64,000 bases of DNA from Symsagittifera roscoffensis (lineage: Eukaryota > Xenacoelomorpha > Acoela > Convolutidae). Positions 1 through 11,509 of the stretch are shown piece by piece. The notes below the pieces were generated by a model. It worked only from the letters and a program-made list of their open reading frames with translations, was not told the origin of the DNA and did not search any database. The stretch lies in assembly GCF_963678635.1 (NCBI RefSeq), contig NC_087068.1:16495872-16559871 (forward strand), read 5' to 3'. Each line of letters starts with the position of its first letter. Within the stretch, counting starts at the first letter, position 1. A program made the position numbers and the translations under genes.

Positions 1-360
1 GCTCGACACCAACGGAACAAAAATCGGAGTCACAGGGCTTCTAGACACAGGAGCGGTAGTGAGTGTGATGCCGATAAAAACTTGGGAAAGAATGGGCTTC
101 ACACGGGAAGATCTAATTCCAACGAATCTCCGACTGGCCGCCGCCAATCGAGGAGCTATCTACGTAGCCGGAAGAACACCAATAACGGTCCTCCACATGG
201 GAGGACGGGATCTTTGGATGAGCTTCCTGGTGGTAGAGAATCTGGACGACGCCGACCAATTCATCTTGGGCAGAGATTTTGTCAGGAATTTGACGTGATG
301 ATTGACTTGAACAACGGTCTGATACGGATTAGAAATCCGGACCGAAAGTATGTTAAGAGA
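1..360 (+). pseudogene. Element A retropepsin-like aspartic protease region
   Basis: The translation shows LLDTGAVVSVMP, the active-site DTG (positions 44-52) of a retroviral-type aspartic protease, followed by a hydrophobic strand and ILGRDF, the usual second conserved block (ILGRDF resembles the ILG(R/K) motif of gypsy proteases). In the family this enzyme cleaves the Gag-Pol polyprotein. The region is nearly colinear with 25060-25500 in element B and 58600-59046 in element C. It is cut by the window start, so its N-terminal border is unknown. Part of a broken element. Confidence 0.85.
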
Positions 361-959
361 CCAATTAATAGGATAATAACAGAGGAAAACAAGGTACCAA
401 TTTTTTTGGATAGAAAAGTAAAATTACAACCAGGACAAGCTGTGGTAGCAATTTTTAGAATGAGAAATTTGAATTCGTTAAGTGATAGTAAACAGGTTTG
501 CTTAGTACCGAATCCAAATTGTCAGAGTTCGGTGATTTTAGGCCGGAGCTTCTCGGTAACGCGAAACGGACTGTGTGTCAGTGTGTTGTTGAACACACTG
601 GACACCACGGTTTCAATCCAGCGTGGAAAGAAGCTTGGCTACGCTTTGCCGATGAGGACCGACTATGAGGAGACACAAAACTTGAAGAAATATAGTGTAA
701 AAGACTGTCCTTATCATGCCAAAAAAGATAAAATTTTAAAGAGGATTAATGAATTAAAATCTATTCATAGGTTGTTTTCAATGAAATCCGAAACGGACGA
801 CGGCTTATCAAGCTGCTCGAATTTTCCGGAACGCCCCTCGTCATTTGAAATAGAATCTGACAAACCGGTTTTGCCAGAGATAGAACATTTAAAAGGGAAA
901 ATAGGTGAGGGAGATTTCGAAAAATTGCGGGACCTCCTAAATCGGAACGCAGATGTATT

Positions 960-2340
960 TTCAAAACATAAGGCGGATATCGGTTGCTGTAATTTCGTCG
1001 AACACGAAATCGAACTAGAAGAAGGCGCCGTTCCCCATAGGGAAGGCGCAAGACGAATGACGCCTCACAAATCGGAAGCGTGGCGAGCGGAAATAGAAAT
1101 GTTGCTTGAATACGACATGATAGAACCCTCGAAATCGCCATGGGCTTGCGGGGTAGTAATGGCGAAAAAGAAAGGGGGGCAGCTTAGATTTTGTTGCGAC
1201 TTTCGTTACTTGAACGCGGTAATGATAAAAGATGCGTACCCGATACCGCGAATAGACGATAGCCTATCTAAGCTTGGTGATGCCAAGTTCTTCACCACAT
1301 TGGACTGAGGTTCTGCCTTCTGGCAGGTCCCTCTGCGGAAGAAGGACAGAGAGAAAACCGGATTCGCGTGCGAATTGGGATTGTACCAGTGGAAGAGGAT
1401 GCCCTTCGGCTTGTGCAATGCAACGGCCACTTTTCAAAGACTGATGGCTCAGGCTTTAACGAGAGTGACCAAGAAGTACGGGAACCTCGTGATGTGTTAC
1501 GTGGATGACGTGGTCATAGCGACACCTACCCTGGAAGACCACATTGATAGGCTCGATGAGGTCTTTGGATGCATGAAAAGAGCTGGATTGAAGTGCAAAC
1601 CATCGAAATGTGAAATCCTTAGGGATTCGATTAAGTACCTAGGAAGAATGGTGGATAGGCATGGTGTCAGGCCGGACCCGGAAGCAGTGGAAGCAGTGTT
1701 GACATGGAAGGCCCCCAGAACGGACACACAGCTGCTGAGCTTCCTAGGGTTTGCCAATTACTACCGAGAATTCATAAAAGGATACGCGGACAAGGTGTAT
1801 CCGATGCAGAAGCTGATGCGCAACAAGGGGAAGAAGTTCGAATGGAACGATGAGGCACAGGTTGCTTTCGAGAACATAAAGCGGGAACTGTGCGTGCGAA
1901 GCGCCAGTGCTGGGCATGCCTACAGAAAAGGGCATATACGTTCTCGACACAGACGCATCGGTGTTAGCCATCTCAGGAATCTTGCATCAAGAGCAAGAAT
2001 GGAACGGAAGAACAGTTCTCCGTCCCATTGCATACGGCAGCAAGGTCTTGAGTGACACAGAGATGAAATATGGCGCACCAAAAGCAGAAATGTTTGCAGT
2101 AGTCACCTTCGTGGAAAAGTACCGTGCATACTTGGGGAGCGCTCCCTTCAAGTTACGCGTGGACAACAGAGCGTTATCCTGGTTGAAAACCTACTCGATG
2201 GATCAGAGTTATATTGGTAGATGGATAGTCAGATTGGATGGCTACCATATGATAATCGAACATAGGATGCGTGATAAACACCATAATGCTGACAGCCTCA
2301 GCAAGAAAACTGAGTTTTATGAAAGATTGGAACAGAAGCA
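960..2340 (+). pseudogene. Element A reverse transcriptase and RNase H region
   Basis: RT hallmarks in order: FCCDFRYLN (fingers), TTLD, FQWKRMPFGLCNA (palm approach), the catalytic YVDD box at 1498-1509, and KYLG followed by LGFANYYR (thumb). RNase H follows with LDTDAS (about 1943), an E-containing helix around EMKYG, and VDNRALSWL near 2160. Together these copy element RNA into DNA and remove the RNA strand. The sequence is closely similar to the same part of elements B and C. Part of a broken element. Confidence 0.93.
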
Positions 2341-3570
2341 GGCCAATCAGGCGGAAATAAAGGTGGGATTCTCGTTTCTGGACAAAGAAACTTATGAAGC
2401 GCTTCCCTTAACGAGATGGTTGGATAAGTCTGGACATCCAATTCCAGGGCATCCTGAGTTACCTGTAGAGAAAGCAGCCGAGATAAAGATCCTATCCAAG
2501 GAGGACCCAGTCCCCTCGGATCTGTTGCTGCGCTCGAACCTGGTCCAGCAAGAACTCTCTCGCATGAACATAAACAGCCTCTCATTATTGGATAGAACGG
2601 TGCAAGTCACACCGCAAGTGATGCGGATGCTGGGTGGATTGTTAGAAAGAGAAGTGACCAGAGATGACCCCGAGTGGACAGCAGCAGTGGTATTGCTAAC
2701 AGTTAGTGAGAAGGTGAAGATCATGCCGTCCAGACGACAGCACGAAGAGAATGAGAGGGATTGTAGGACAATAGTTCAGCAACTAGTATCCACAATACCC
2801 CAAGAGATTTTAACCAGTACTTCCTACGGACAGAGAGAACAGGGGAGCAGCAAGCGAAAGAAAACCGTCACCTTTGTGGACCAGGATAAGGAAGGTAAGA
2901 AGGTAGAACAAAATCTGCTGCAAAACTATTTGTCCGGGGAGACGAATGATGAAAAGAACCAGCGATCAAACGATCAACACCCGGGACAAGAAAATTTGTC
3001 CGGGAGTCTGAGATAGACGAGAAAATTCCTGATGAGAAACAGGACCTAGAGAACAAGGTTTTGTCCGGGGAGTTCAGATGGATGCGAAGAAGGCACAGAC
3101 ATGATCTGGAGGAGCGCGCAGTCTCCAGCACAACCTCTTCAACGGATGATGATTCCCGAAACTCAGGAATGGACACCTATTCAGACAGGGACTCGAGTTC
3201 GGGATCAGAACTGTCAGAACTAGCGATACACACGCTACTAGTAGAAACTCGGGCAAGGGACCTGGACAGAGAAGTGTACCAGGATCCTGACAGTGATCGC
3301 TACCTAATACCAAGCGAAAGAGTCTTTGACAACGCAGCGGATGACTTGGAGACGATAGCGGTATCGAAACGTTCGATAAGCCTGTTGCCGCAGAAAGAGG
3401 TAGTCAGGACTGATCTTCAGCCGTTTAAACAAGAAACACAGCCGTTGGCGAAAGTTTGGTGCGTTAAGATGGAACCGGCCCAACGAGCTGAATAGTCAGA
3501 TGAGGGTCATGAAGACGTACTTGAAGGCGAGATCAGACTCTCGGACCTTCTAAGGGCGCAGAGAAATGAT
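2340..3570 (+). other. Element A RNase H-integrase linker with polypurine-tract-like repeats
   Basis: This stretch encodes a hydrophilic, Ser/Asp/Glu-rich linker between RNase H and integrase. It is far longer than the short tether usual in gypsy Pol. It contains three copies of a PPT-like motif at about 2930, 2995 and 3059 (TTGTCCGGGGAG type, one slightly shortened). The same word is the polypurine tract before the 3' LTR at 15935. No enzyme domain was recognised. Confidence 0.7.
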
Positions 3571-3573
3571 CGC

Positions 3574-4840
3574 ATGACAAGCAACCTGAAAAGGTGGATC
3601 GAGAATGGTTCTCCGGATAAAGGGGACCTCGAGGAAGATAGTTATCGCATCCTGAGACAATACTTCATGCAGAAGGAAGGGAGGTTATATTTGAACAAGG
3701 ACGGGATCGTGGCTTGCAAAAGAAGAGAGGAAGACAGAGTCCTATACAAGTATAACGCGATAGTGTTACCGCAACTCTATCAGACAGAACTATTATTCAG
3801 GTCACATGATCAGATGGGCCATCAGGGGATCGACGAAGTATATCAGAGGATCCTGAAGCGCTTTGAGTGGCCTGGGATAAAAAAGGCATGCGAGAAATGG
3901 GTAACAGCATGCCTTTCATGCCAACAGGTCAAGGATCCAAGGAAGTTGCGATTTCCTTTACAATCGATCGAGTCGTCTGAATTCAACGAGGTGGTGCAAA
4001 TAGATCACCAAAAGATATGCATGACAGACAATGGTTATAATCAGGTGCTGGTCATGATAGATCATTTTACGAAGTATGCAGAGGCCGTGCCCTGCATAAC
4101 AGCCTCGGCGGAAGAGACATGCGACCACCTGATCAACACGTGGATAGCAAGACATGGTTGTCCGATGACGTTTCAATCGGATAATGGAACAGCTTTCGTA
4201 GGAGAGCTTACGAAAGAGCTTATGAGACGCTCACAGGTCGCTCAGGCTCACTCCGCGACATACCACCCTCAGACGAATGGCTTAGTGGAAAGACAGAATA
4301 GGACGTTAGTGTCGATGCTGAGAGTATATTGTTCCAGGTACATGACCGATTGGCACAGATACCTTCCACAGGTGATGGGAGCATATAACAGCACGCAACA
4401 ATCCACCACCGGAGTCAGTCCACACATGATGCTAACTGGGCACGAAAAGTCTTTACCCTTAACCTTCTTTTACCCAGAGTATGAGGGAAACAAAACGTCC
4501 CCACAGGTCTACGTGAGGGATGTGATCAGACGCCAACAGGAGTTGAACGATTTGTGTAGACAAAATACTCAGCAGGCACAGGCAAGGCAGAGGAAAAGAT
4601 TCGACAAGAAAGCAGCTGGTGCAAAGGCTTACTCGGTGGGAGACTACGTATGGGTATTCCAGAACGTTATACCACCGAAAGGGACGAAAAAGCTCCTAAA
4701 AAAGTGGAGGGGACCCTTCATAATTACTGAGGTGCACTAGGAGGGACGCTTTTATAGACTGAGTACTGGCCGAGCCGCCCACTACGAGAACATCAAGCCA
4801 CACAATCCATCGACAGAAGACTGGTGTATACCTGCAGACA
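3574..4840 (+). pseudogene. Element A integrase region
   Basis: An N-terminal HHCC zinc-binding module is visible (HDQMGHQG near 3802 and CLSCQQ near 3910). The rve catalytic core follows, with Asp in VQIDHQ (about 4003), Asp in QSDNG (about 4180) and Glu in GLVERQNRTL (about 4288), which fits the D-D35-E arrangement. The C-terminal part has KKWRGPFIITEVH, a GPF/GPY module typical of many Ty3/gypsy integrases. In the family it inserts the cDNA into chromosomes. No chromodomain was seen. Part of a broken element. Confidence 0.92.
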
Positions 4841-5550
4841 TGGAAGAAAGGGATTATCTAATGATGGATCCTGCTTGTGAGGTCAATGAAAAGGGCACCA
4901 GGGAGAAGAACGATGGAAACGAAGTCGTAGAGGAAGGAACGGATACACCGGTGGACCTGGATCCAAACGAGCAGATCGAAGCGGACAATGAAACCTTACC
5001 CTACGCAGAGGAAGATTGGCAGGATCCCGAACAGATAGAGGTTCCCAAGAACTTGGAACCGGATCTTCCGTTCACGATACAGACTCGTCAGAAGGACGGG
5101 AAGAGACCAAGAAAGAAACTCAATCCTTACGGTGACGACTTCGTAGTGGACAGGATAGATCTAAAGAAAATAGTGGAGGAAGTAGTGGGTCTAGAGGAAA
5201 TAACTGTGTCACAAGACATTGACATAGTCGATGATCACGACGATGAGTGGGTTGACGACTGGTCAAAACCCGAGGTAGAATTCGACGACGAGCAACAGCA
5301 GTCATACGAACAGGACTTGACGAACCTGCGTGTCTTAGAGTGGCTGAATGAAACGACCTCGGATCCTGAGGAGACCAGTGTCACGATTCAAGACGTAGAT
5401 CGTGAAAGCATGAAATACATCAAGAACGAACGAGATGATCCTTCCTGGGCTGCCCAGGAAGGACGACTACTCATTCCGGCTTCTAACCTCGACTTGATAC
5501 CCGGTATGCGATCGACGGGGACGTCGATGGATATTTTGTCCGGGGAGTGG
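4840..5550 (+). pseudogene. Element A acidic Pol tail after integrase
   Basis: The translation is rich in Asp and Glu with few hydrophobic runs and is colinear with 30000-30700 in element B and about 51600-52300 in element C. Shared words are DPACEVNEKGTREKNDGNE near its start and LRVLEWL toward its end. No domain was recognised. It may be a flexible spacer between integrase and the macrodomain-like domain. Confidence 0.65.
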
Positions 5551-5560
5551 GGGTAGGACT
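5534..5560 (+). promoter_or_regulatory. Element A internal PPT-like tract before the macrodomain
   Basis: TTTTGTCCGGGGAGT is followed by a purine-rich GGGGGTAGGA. The same arrangement occurs at 30697-30721 in element B and, on the minus strand, at 51560-51584 in element C. It matches the 3' polypurine tract before the LTR. A second plus-strand priming site is possible but is inference. Confidence 0.45.
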
Positions 5561-6158
5561 TACCCACACTGAAAACTTGATAATAAAAAAATTAAGAATA
5601 TCAAGAGAAACAGGAGACTTAGAAGCAGAAACAGGCGAAAAACCTAAGAAACCTGACATAGGCAGGGTAGTTGAGTCATATTTTAACTTACCAAATGAAT
5701 ATTCAAGTAACATAATACTAACAGACAGTGATTTCATACTCACAAACAGAACATGTGCGATAGCAATCACAGCAGACATGAGTTTTAGGACAGCGATAGC
5801 GGCAGATTTTAAGAGAGAATACAAAAACGTGGAATTCCTTTGGAAGCAAAGACCAGGGATAGGGGGCGTAGCAGCCTTACCTCCGGCGGCGTCGCAGATA
5901 CCGGGAAAATACCTATGCTTCTTGGTAACGAGAGTGACGGAGAAGCAGCACGTGGACCCGGAGAACCTAGTCTTGTCCTTGACGAGGCTGAGGGACTTCC
6001 TCGTGGAAATGGACGTGAAGGAGCTCTCGCTTCCAGTGTACGATCCAAACAGAGGAAGACTGCATCCTCGGGAATTGTACGCACTTGTACACGTGATATT
6101 CTCTGATACGAACATACAAGTATATCTACATAAGAAATATTACTTAAGTATAGGCTGA
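5547..6158 (+). CDS. Element A macrodomain-like protein domain at the Pol C-terminus
   Basis: About 200 codons. By eye it aligns along its length with the TARG1/OARD1 class of macrodomain: a CAIAITADMSF block where TARG1 has an AHCISEDCRMG-like block, AADFKREY for a helix of the LFKKKFG type, KYLCFLVT for the YIYYLIT strand, a long amphipathic helix around LTRLRDFLVE, ELSLPVYDPNRG for the LSMPRIGCG strand-loop, and HVIFSDTNIQVY for the final helix and strand. Macrodomains bind ADP-ribose. The glycine-rich loop differs from TARG1 in all three elements here, so enzyme activity cannot be assumed. It follows integrase directly. The call rests on remembered family features, not on a search. Confidence 0.6.
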   Translation: MGVGLTHTENLIIKKLRISRETGDLEAETGEKPKKPDIGRVVESYFNLPNEYSSNIILTDSDFILTNRTCAIAITADMSFRTAIAADFKREYKNVEFLWKQRPGIGGVAALPPAASQIPGKYLCFLVTRVTEKQHVDPENLVLSLTRLRDFLVEMDVKELSLPVYDPNRGRLHPRELYALVHVIFSDTNIQVYLHKKYYLSIG

Positions 6159-6565
6159 ATGATGTGCGAGAGAGTGTTAGGCCAAAGACTAAGTTGTATG
6201 TAAGATGTGTTATGTTATGTTATGTTATGTTAGGTTATTATGTGTTAGGTTATTAAGATCATGGGTAAGTAGGGGTTAGTGACCATGAACAACTAAATGA
6301 CGATATTAGAATAGATCCAAAGTTTGGACTGTCCAATCTTAGGTCGAATTCCAAAATTTTAGAGACCGATTGATTTTAATAAATTTTAGGATAAATATCT
6401 TTTTATTTGAACTGTTTTTAAGCAAATTTTAACAATATATGTTAAGGTGAAACTGACAAGTGTGATATTTATGACTTCTTTTCTAGATCCTGTTGATCAT
6501 TTAATTACTCACTTGAGTCAAAATCTTGGAATCGAATCGAATCAAATCAAACTTGAAAGAATAGA
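6159..6565 (+). other. Element A spacer between pol and module 2, with TGTTA repeats and a splice-acceptor-like site
   Basis: No coding region. It has a TTATG/TTAGG microsatellite at about 6205-6250 and then AT-rich sequence. The stretch CTTCTTTTCTAG ending at 6486 looks like a 3' splice site and lies about 80 nt before the start codon of module 2. Elements B and C have the same arrangement. Confidence 0.6.
6475..6486 (+). promoter_or_regulatory. Element A candidate 3' splice site upstream of module 2
   Basis: The sequence CTTCTTTTCTAG is followed by ATCCTGTTGATC. Element B has CTTGTTTTTTAG followed by ATCTTGATTGATC, and element C has CTGTTTTCAG followed by ATC, each upstream of module 2. 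Pyrimidine-rich tract plus AG plus conserved exon-side ATC suggests a spliced or trans-spliced subgenomic mRNA, as used for env by retroviruses. Confidence 0.5.
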
Positions 6566-8330
6566 ATGGATAACTTCAACTTGGATGAATTGATGGACCT
6601 GGCAGAGGAATATGTAGGACCGATGATAGATGCGATCTATCGTCGGCTGATCGATCGAGACTTCGCTCTGGAGGAGCCAGAGGTAGTCATGTTGCTGACC
6701 GCCCTGATCAACATCTTGGGGCACGACAACCGTGGGGACCGCCCCACGGAAGTCCTGTTGATGGCAGCATATGGAGAAAGAGGAGTACTAGACCGCCCGA
6801 ACATGAGAGTGATGAGGTGGAGAAACGGGGCTCTCTCAGGGAGTGACTTGGCGAATGAGCCTGGATTGGGAAGTTCTAGGACCTACCAACCAGGTGAGAT
6901 GCCAATGCCCTCCAAGCCCAAACCTGGGCTGACGAGAATGCATCGGGAGATGAACAGCGAGGCGACCTCGTCTGGTTCACCACTGAGAGCAGCTGTGCCA
7001 CCAAAAAGGGCGAAAGTAGGACAGGAAGTTCAGACGAACCAAACCATGCAAGATCTGGATGAGATGAACGATGAACTGAAAAGTACGAAGAAGGAGCTGG
7101 ACGAGATGACCAGAAGCATGCTCCAGATGGAGGAAGATCGGGACATGTGGAGAAAGTTGTTTGAAGACTGCAACAAAAAGCAGGGTCAAGAGATTGAGCG
7201 CTTAAGACAGGAGTACAAAGAGCGATCGGAGCAGATGGCGTTGATAACGGCCGTGGAGAAAGTGATACATGCAAGGGATATTCCTCGTGGACAGTCCCCG
7301 ATGGAGCTCTTGACGCCTCGAGAAATGAGTCAAACAACGGATACACAACTCCCAGTAGAGACAAATCGAGTAACAATCCCGGATCCTAGTGACACCTTGG
7401 GTGACCCCGTCGTGGAACAGACAGTGAGGAAGCTGATAGAGACAGCTGGACGACTGGTCGCTAACAAGAATGCGCCAGGTTCCGGGATGACTGCACCCTA
7501 TGGAACGATTGACGATACGGGCAAAGTACGACTCTCCCAGACCGTGATCAGACAGGGGATAAGTGACGTGACACCACTCATGGGGAGCTCGAGAATCCCA
7601 GAGAGGAAAGTACGGAAGATGCCAGCGAAGAAAGTGTCTCGCATAATAGACGTGCAAAAGAATAATCAATTGAAGTATAATTTCATGGGAGTTCCGGAGA
7701 CAGATCCGAGGGCCTGCTTCAATCGAGGTACTTGGAGCCCGGCAGTAAACCTGCAGCAACCACCACTCGGGACATCTCATCTGATACTGGGAGACAGCTT
7801 GGTCAGAGTGCTGTCGAATTTGAGGACGGGTCACCACAGTGATGGCCTTTGGAGGCGCGACGATAGCCCAGTTATATCGAATGGTGGAACTGATGAATCC
7901 AGGGAGGATCCCCAATGTGATGATCTTAGTTGGGACGAATGACATCTCCAGAGGTTCAGATGAGCAGGAAGCACTATGGGAGTCAATGATGGTGTGTTTG
8001 CTTACTACCCTCTGGCAGAAATTCAATTACGCGGTACTGACCGTTTGCACTGTGCCAATGAACGCGAGAAGCCTGACAGCATCAGGAAGAAGGCATAACG
8101 AGGGAGTCGTCAGGTGGAATAACATCCTGAGGAACCTCGCAAGTCGAAACGCCGGAAGAATGATTCTCATGGACATTGAACATGAGTTGAGAGCTATGGA
8201 TCAGGCCAGACTGACCACGGACGGCATCCACTTCGACAGTATCGAAGGACAAGCTTGGTTGAATCGAGTCTTCCAAGAGCGGTTGGACGAGCTGGAAGCA
8301 GAACTCTTTGACACAGGAGTGCTGAAGGAA
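6566..8330 (+). pseudogene. Element A module 2: coiled-coil plus SGNH/GDSL-type hydrolase
   Basis: The N-terminal part has an acidic helical segment (MDNFNLDELMDLAEEY) and a charged coiled-coil-like region around 7030-7230. The C-terminal part carries the SGNH hydrolase blocks: GDSLVRVL (Ser block, 7790-7798), VGTNDISRG (GxND block, about 7933-7944) and TDGIHFD (DxxH block, about 8218-8232). SGNH enzymes are esterases or lipases with a flavodoxin-like fold; the substrate here is unknown. It lies downstream of pol behind a putative splice acceptor. Start chosen at the ATG after that acceptor, colinear with B and C. Part of a broken element. Confidence 0.75.
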
Positions 8331-11300
8331 GAGGGAACAGTGAGTGACGCGGTGATTACTACCTTTGTGCCTCCTAGCCTGGAAACACGCTTGGGCACGG
8401 TCCCGGCCGTCACGAACTACAGGCAGCAAAGCTCCAGCGAACCAGGTCAAAGGACAGACGTACAGGATCGATTGGGAGAGGCACCGATGAGGAGAACCAT
8501 CCATCCTAGGAGAAGAATAGGACCTGTCAACCCAATCGAAGACACAGCCGGCACGTCTAGATCGGACACTAGATCGGAGACGACAAATACCATTCGAGAG
8601 GAGAGACGTCCGAGCAGAGGCTCGTTGATGTGGTCAAGACCCATACCGTCTCGCTGGCATATATACAAGGACGAGTTAATGAAGCTGGATCTCCAGAGAG
8701 TAAGCTTCATCGAAGATGCAAGGAGGATGCTGGATGGAGCGATGCTATCCGTGAGCAGATTGTACTCGATAACCGGCGTAGACTGGTTGATAGCCGCTAG
8801 CATAAATTTCAGCTCCACGACGGCCTTGAGATTTGCTGACTTGGAGGGACTGCCCTCTAACAACACGATGGGACCAGTGAATGCGAGACCATTGCAAGAT
8901 GTGAGTTTGAATCATGATGAGGGGAAACGTGAAGAGAGACCAGGAAGATTCCTGACGACGAGAGCGCCGATTGGACAACACGTGAAGATATTCAGGCAGC
9001 TGACGACACCCCCTGGTCATGTGAAGGAAAGAGTATACCCAAAACTAGTGAACCAAGATGGTGATGCCCAAAGATATGGCGGATTGACAGCGATAAAGAA
9101 AGATGAGACCATCTTCGCCGCCTACGACAAAGCAGAAATGAGGAAGGCCCGGATGGACTGAAATTTGTGTATGCGATTGTGGCCTTACTTTCGGAAGGAA
9201 AATATGATGTGATCATATCAGCCCCGAATCGCATGATAGAGATGGAGAACCTGAGGCCACTTAAGGCTGAACTGCCTGCAGTATGGTCAGATATCTCAAA
9301 TGCGATGAGAGGACTCAAGGACCATGCGCTACACATGTTAGTGTTGGACGAGGTGCTGGGGTTGGAACTGTCCAATTTCAGTCGACAACTCAAATTGAAA
9401 CCGGGAATAGACGACGACCATCGAGTGATCGCGGCAATGTCCAACGACTTATGGTTCCGAGCAATGGAAGTGGCAGGTGAAGACACAAGAAGGGAAAATT
9501 CACTAGAGACGAGAGCTCATCTGGAGGCGATGATTCTGAGAACTAGGCCGGAAGCCAACCAGTGGCTACACCTGAACCCTAGAGTAGCGGCATTGGGTGC
9601 AGATGCTTTTGAGCAAGGCCCCGTGATGATCACAAAGATACATGCCTACTTGTTGAAGGATGTGCACCTGGCGGAAAATGCTGGAGAAAAGACCGCTGAA
9701 TTCGTGAACAGGATGTGTCAGATTACTCTGGAAACCTTCTGGACCCGGTAAGTGAAGGGACAGGAGGGCTTTGAAAGGACAGTCAGCATGCTGGAAGGGT
9801 TGGGGGCCGGATGGACCGCGTCCTTCTTGGCAAAAGTTTACCCGAAAGTCTCGCACTACTTGATAAAAGAATTACTCCAAGCAGTAGTGGAAGTATCGAT
9901 AGTGGAACTAATAGCCTTGTTCGTGACATTTGGAGCAGAGAGTTTCGTGAAAGGACCGGCGATACTGCTCACCGATGGAATCCAGAACCTGCGGCTAGAC
10001 GGACTTCTGACATTGATTGCAATTACCCATGGAAACTTGGGAGGACTGATGAAACTGGCATGTTGTCCAGAGCAGATGAAAGAGAGAGCGAGGAACTTGG
10101 ATATGAAGAAATCCACGGACTCGTGGAACAAGATAAGAGATCTGAGACACACTCTTATCCAGTATCTCTTGCAACAAAATCGCTTTGGAACGGGAGAAGA
10201 CGAGACGATTGAGAGAGAGGAGGATGTTAGACGACATGTTGGAGACATGCCGCTGTTAACTGATCTGAGCTTGGCCATGAGAACCGATCCCTTGGCGCTG
10301 ATCAGAGGAGTCACGGAGTTCGTGACAGTGATCTATGGACCAGCAACCACATTTGCGTTCCCTGACGTTAAAGTGGAAGCATATAGGAGGTCGGTGATGC
10401 ACCTGAACCTCATATCGGCAGTGGACGGTAGTACACTGAACTGGTGTGAACAGCACACATTGCGGGAGCTCATGAGTGAAGATCTGTTATTTGCGAAAAT
10501 ATCGGAGCCAGAGATGACAGTCATCAATTTTGACGATCACTTCCGTGATCGCATGGGAGAAGTAGAAAGAGGACACGTCGAGGTGTTTCCAAAGCTTTGG
10601 AATCTGAGACCCTATGATAAAACGAATGGTGAAATAACCAGAGTGCCTCGTCTCACTGCAGCATATCGCAAAGTGAGAGAAGAGACGAAGGACTGGGGCG
10701 ATTATAAGAAGCTGTCGGAGGCAATCCCTGAATTCCCTCTGATAAGAAGGATGTTGCTCGGAGCAGTCGCCGTGGTACAAACTCCTAGGTTGAGAGCATT
10801 CGAAACCAATGAAAGGAGAGTAGGGAATTTCGTGGGAACGATGGGTCCATACTTTGTAGGGAGAAATGCCGCCGTGTTACAGTACACACGATTTGCATAC
10901 ACGGATCAAGCGACGAGAAGGCGAATGAGCAACGCCGCGGTTCCCAAGTCTGGGAGATTTGATGAGGAATGGAAGGGATTAGGCTTAGCTCCGATGAGGA
11001 TGAGAGGCAGGACCGAACTGCCTGAAGCCTCATTGATCCTGACTAATGTAAAACAGGAGATGAGAGTGGGAGGAATACTGCAGACGAGAACCTTCCTAGC
11101 ACCCTTCGGCTGCGAAGAAATCAAAGTGGTCCATGGAGAAGAGGAAGATGAATCGGCCGGTACATTGCTCATACCGAGATTCCAGGAAGAAGCCGACAAT
11201 GACGAACAAGGACCATCGAGCTTGAACAAGGATAAGTCAGAAGGAGATGACGGACAGGGTGGAAGCCGTCAAACCGAAGAACCCATGCAACAAGATCAAG

Positions 11301-11509
11301 CTGGTGGGGAAGACGACAGGGCATCGACAGGAGGAACATCCAGCCTGGATTTCAATATCTTCAGTGATCTTGAGAATAATGCAGACACGTTGGAAACGAC
11401 TGAGCCAGCGGATGAAGGCATCTCGACACTTACTGGAGCCTCCGTCAGCCTTTATGGAAATGAAACAGAATTTGCCGGAGAGCAGCTCTCCTGGCAATTC
11501 AAGAAATAA
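8330..11509 (+). pseudogene. Element A module 3: large protein of unknown function
   Basis: The product is colinear with 33475-37030 in element B and 44790-48227 in element C. Shared blocks include GVDWL near 8780, ELPAVWSDISNAM near 9270, LDEVLGLELSNF near 9350, LLQQNRFGTGED near 10170 and FVTVIYGPATTFAFPDV near 10320. No signal peptide, membrane span or catalytic motif was recognised in this copy. It is predicted to be largely helical, with an acidic C-terminal tail. It may be expressed with modules 2 and 4 from one downstream RNA. Part of a broken element. Confidence 0.7.

Noticed and set aside
761-1141. Antisense open frames over pol in A, B and C
   Set aside because: They recur opposite the conserved RT and integrase coding sequence and follow from its codon use; they have no start context or domain of their own.
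6200-6250. Telomere-like repeat (TTAGG/TTATG words)
   Set aside because: The run is short, irregular and inside an element spacer; B has a similar but different T/G-rich stretch at the same place.
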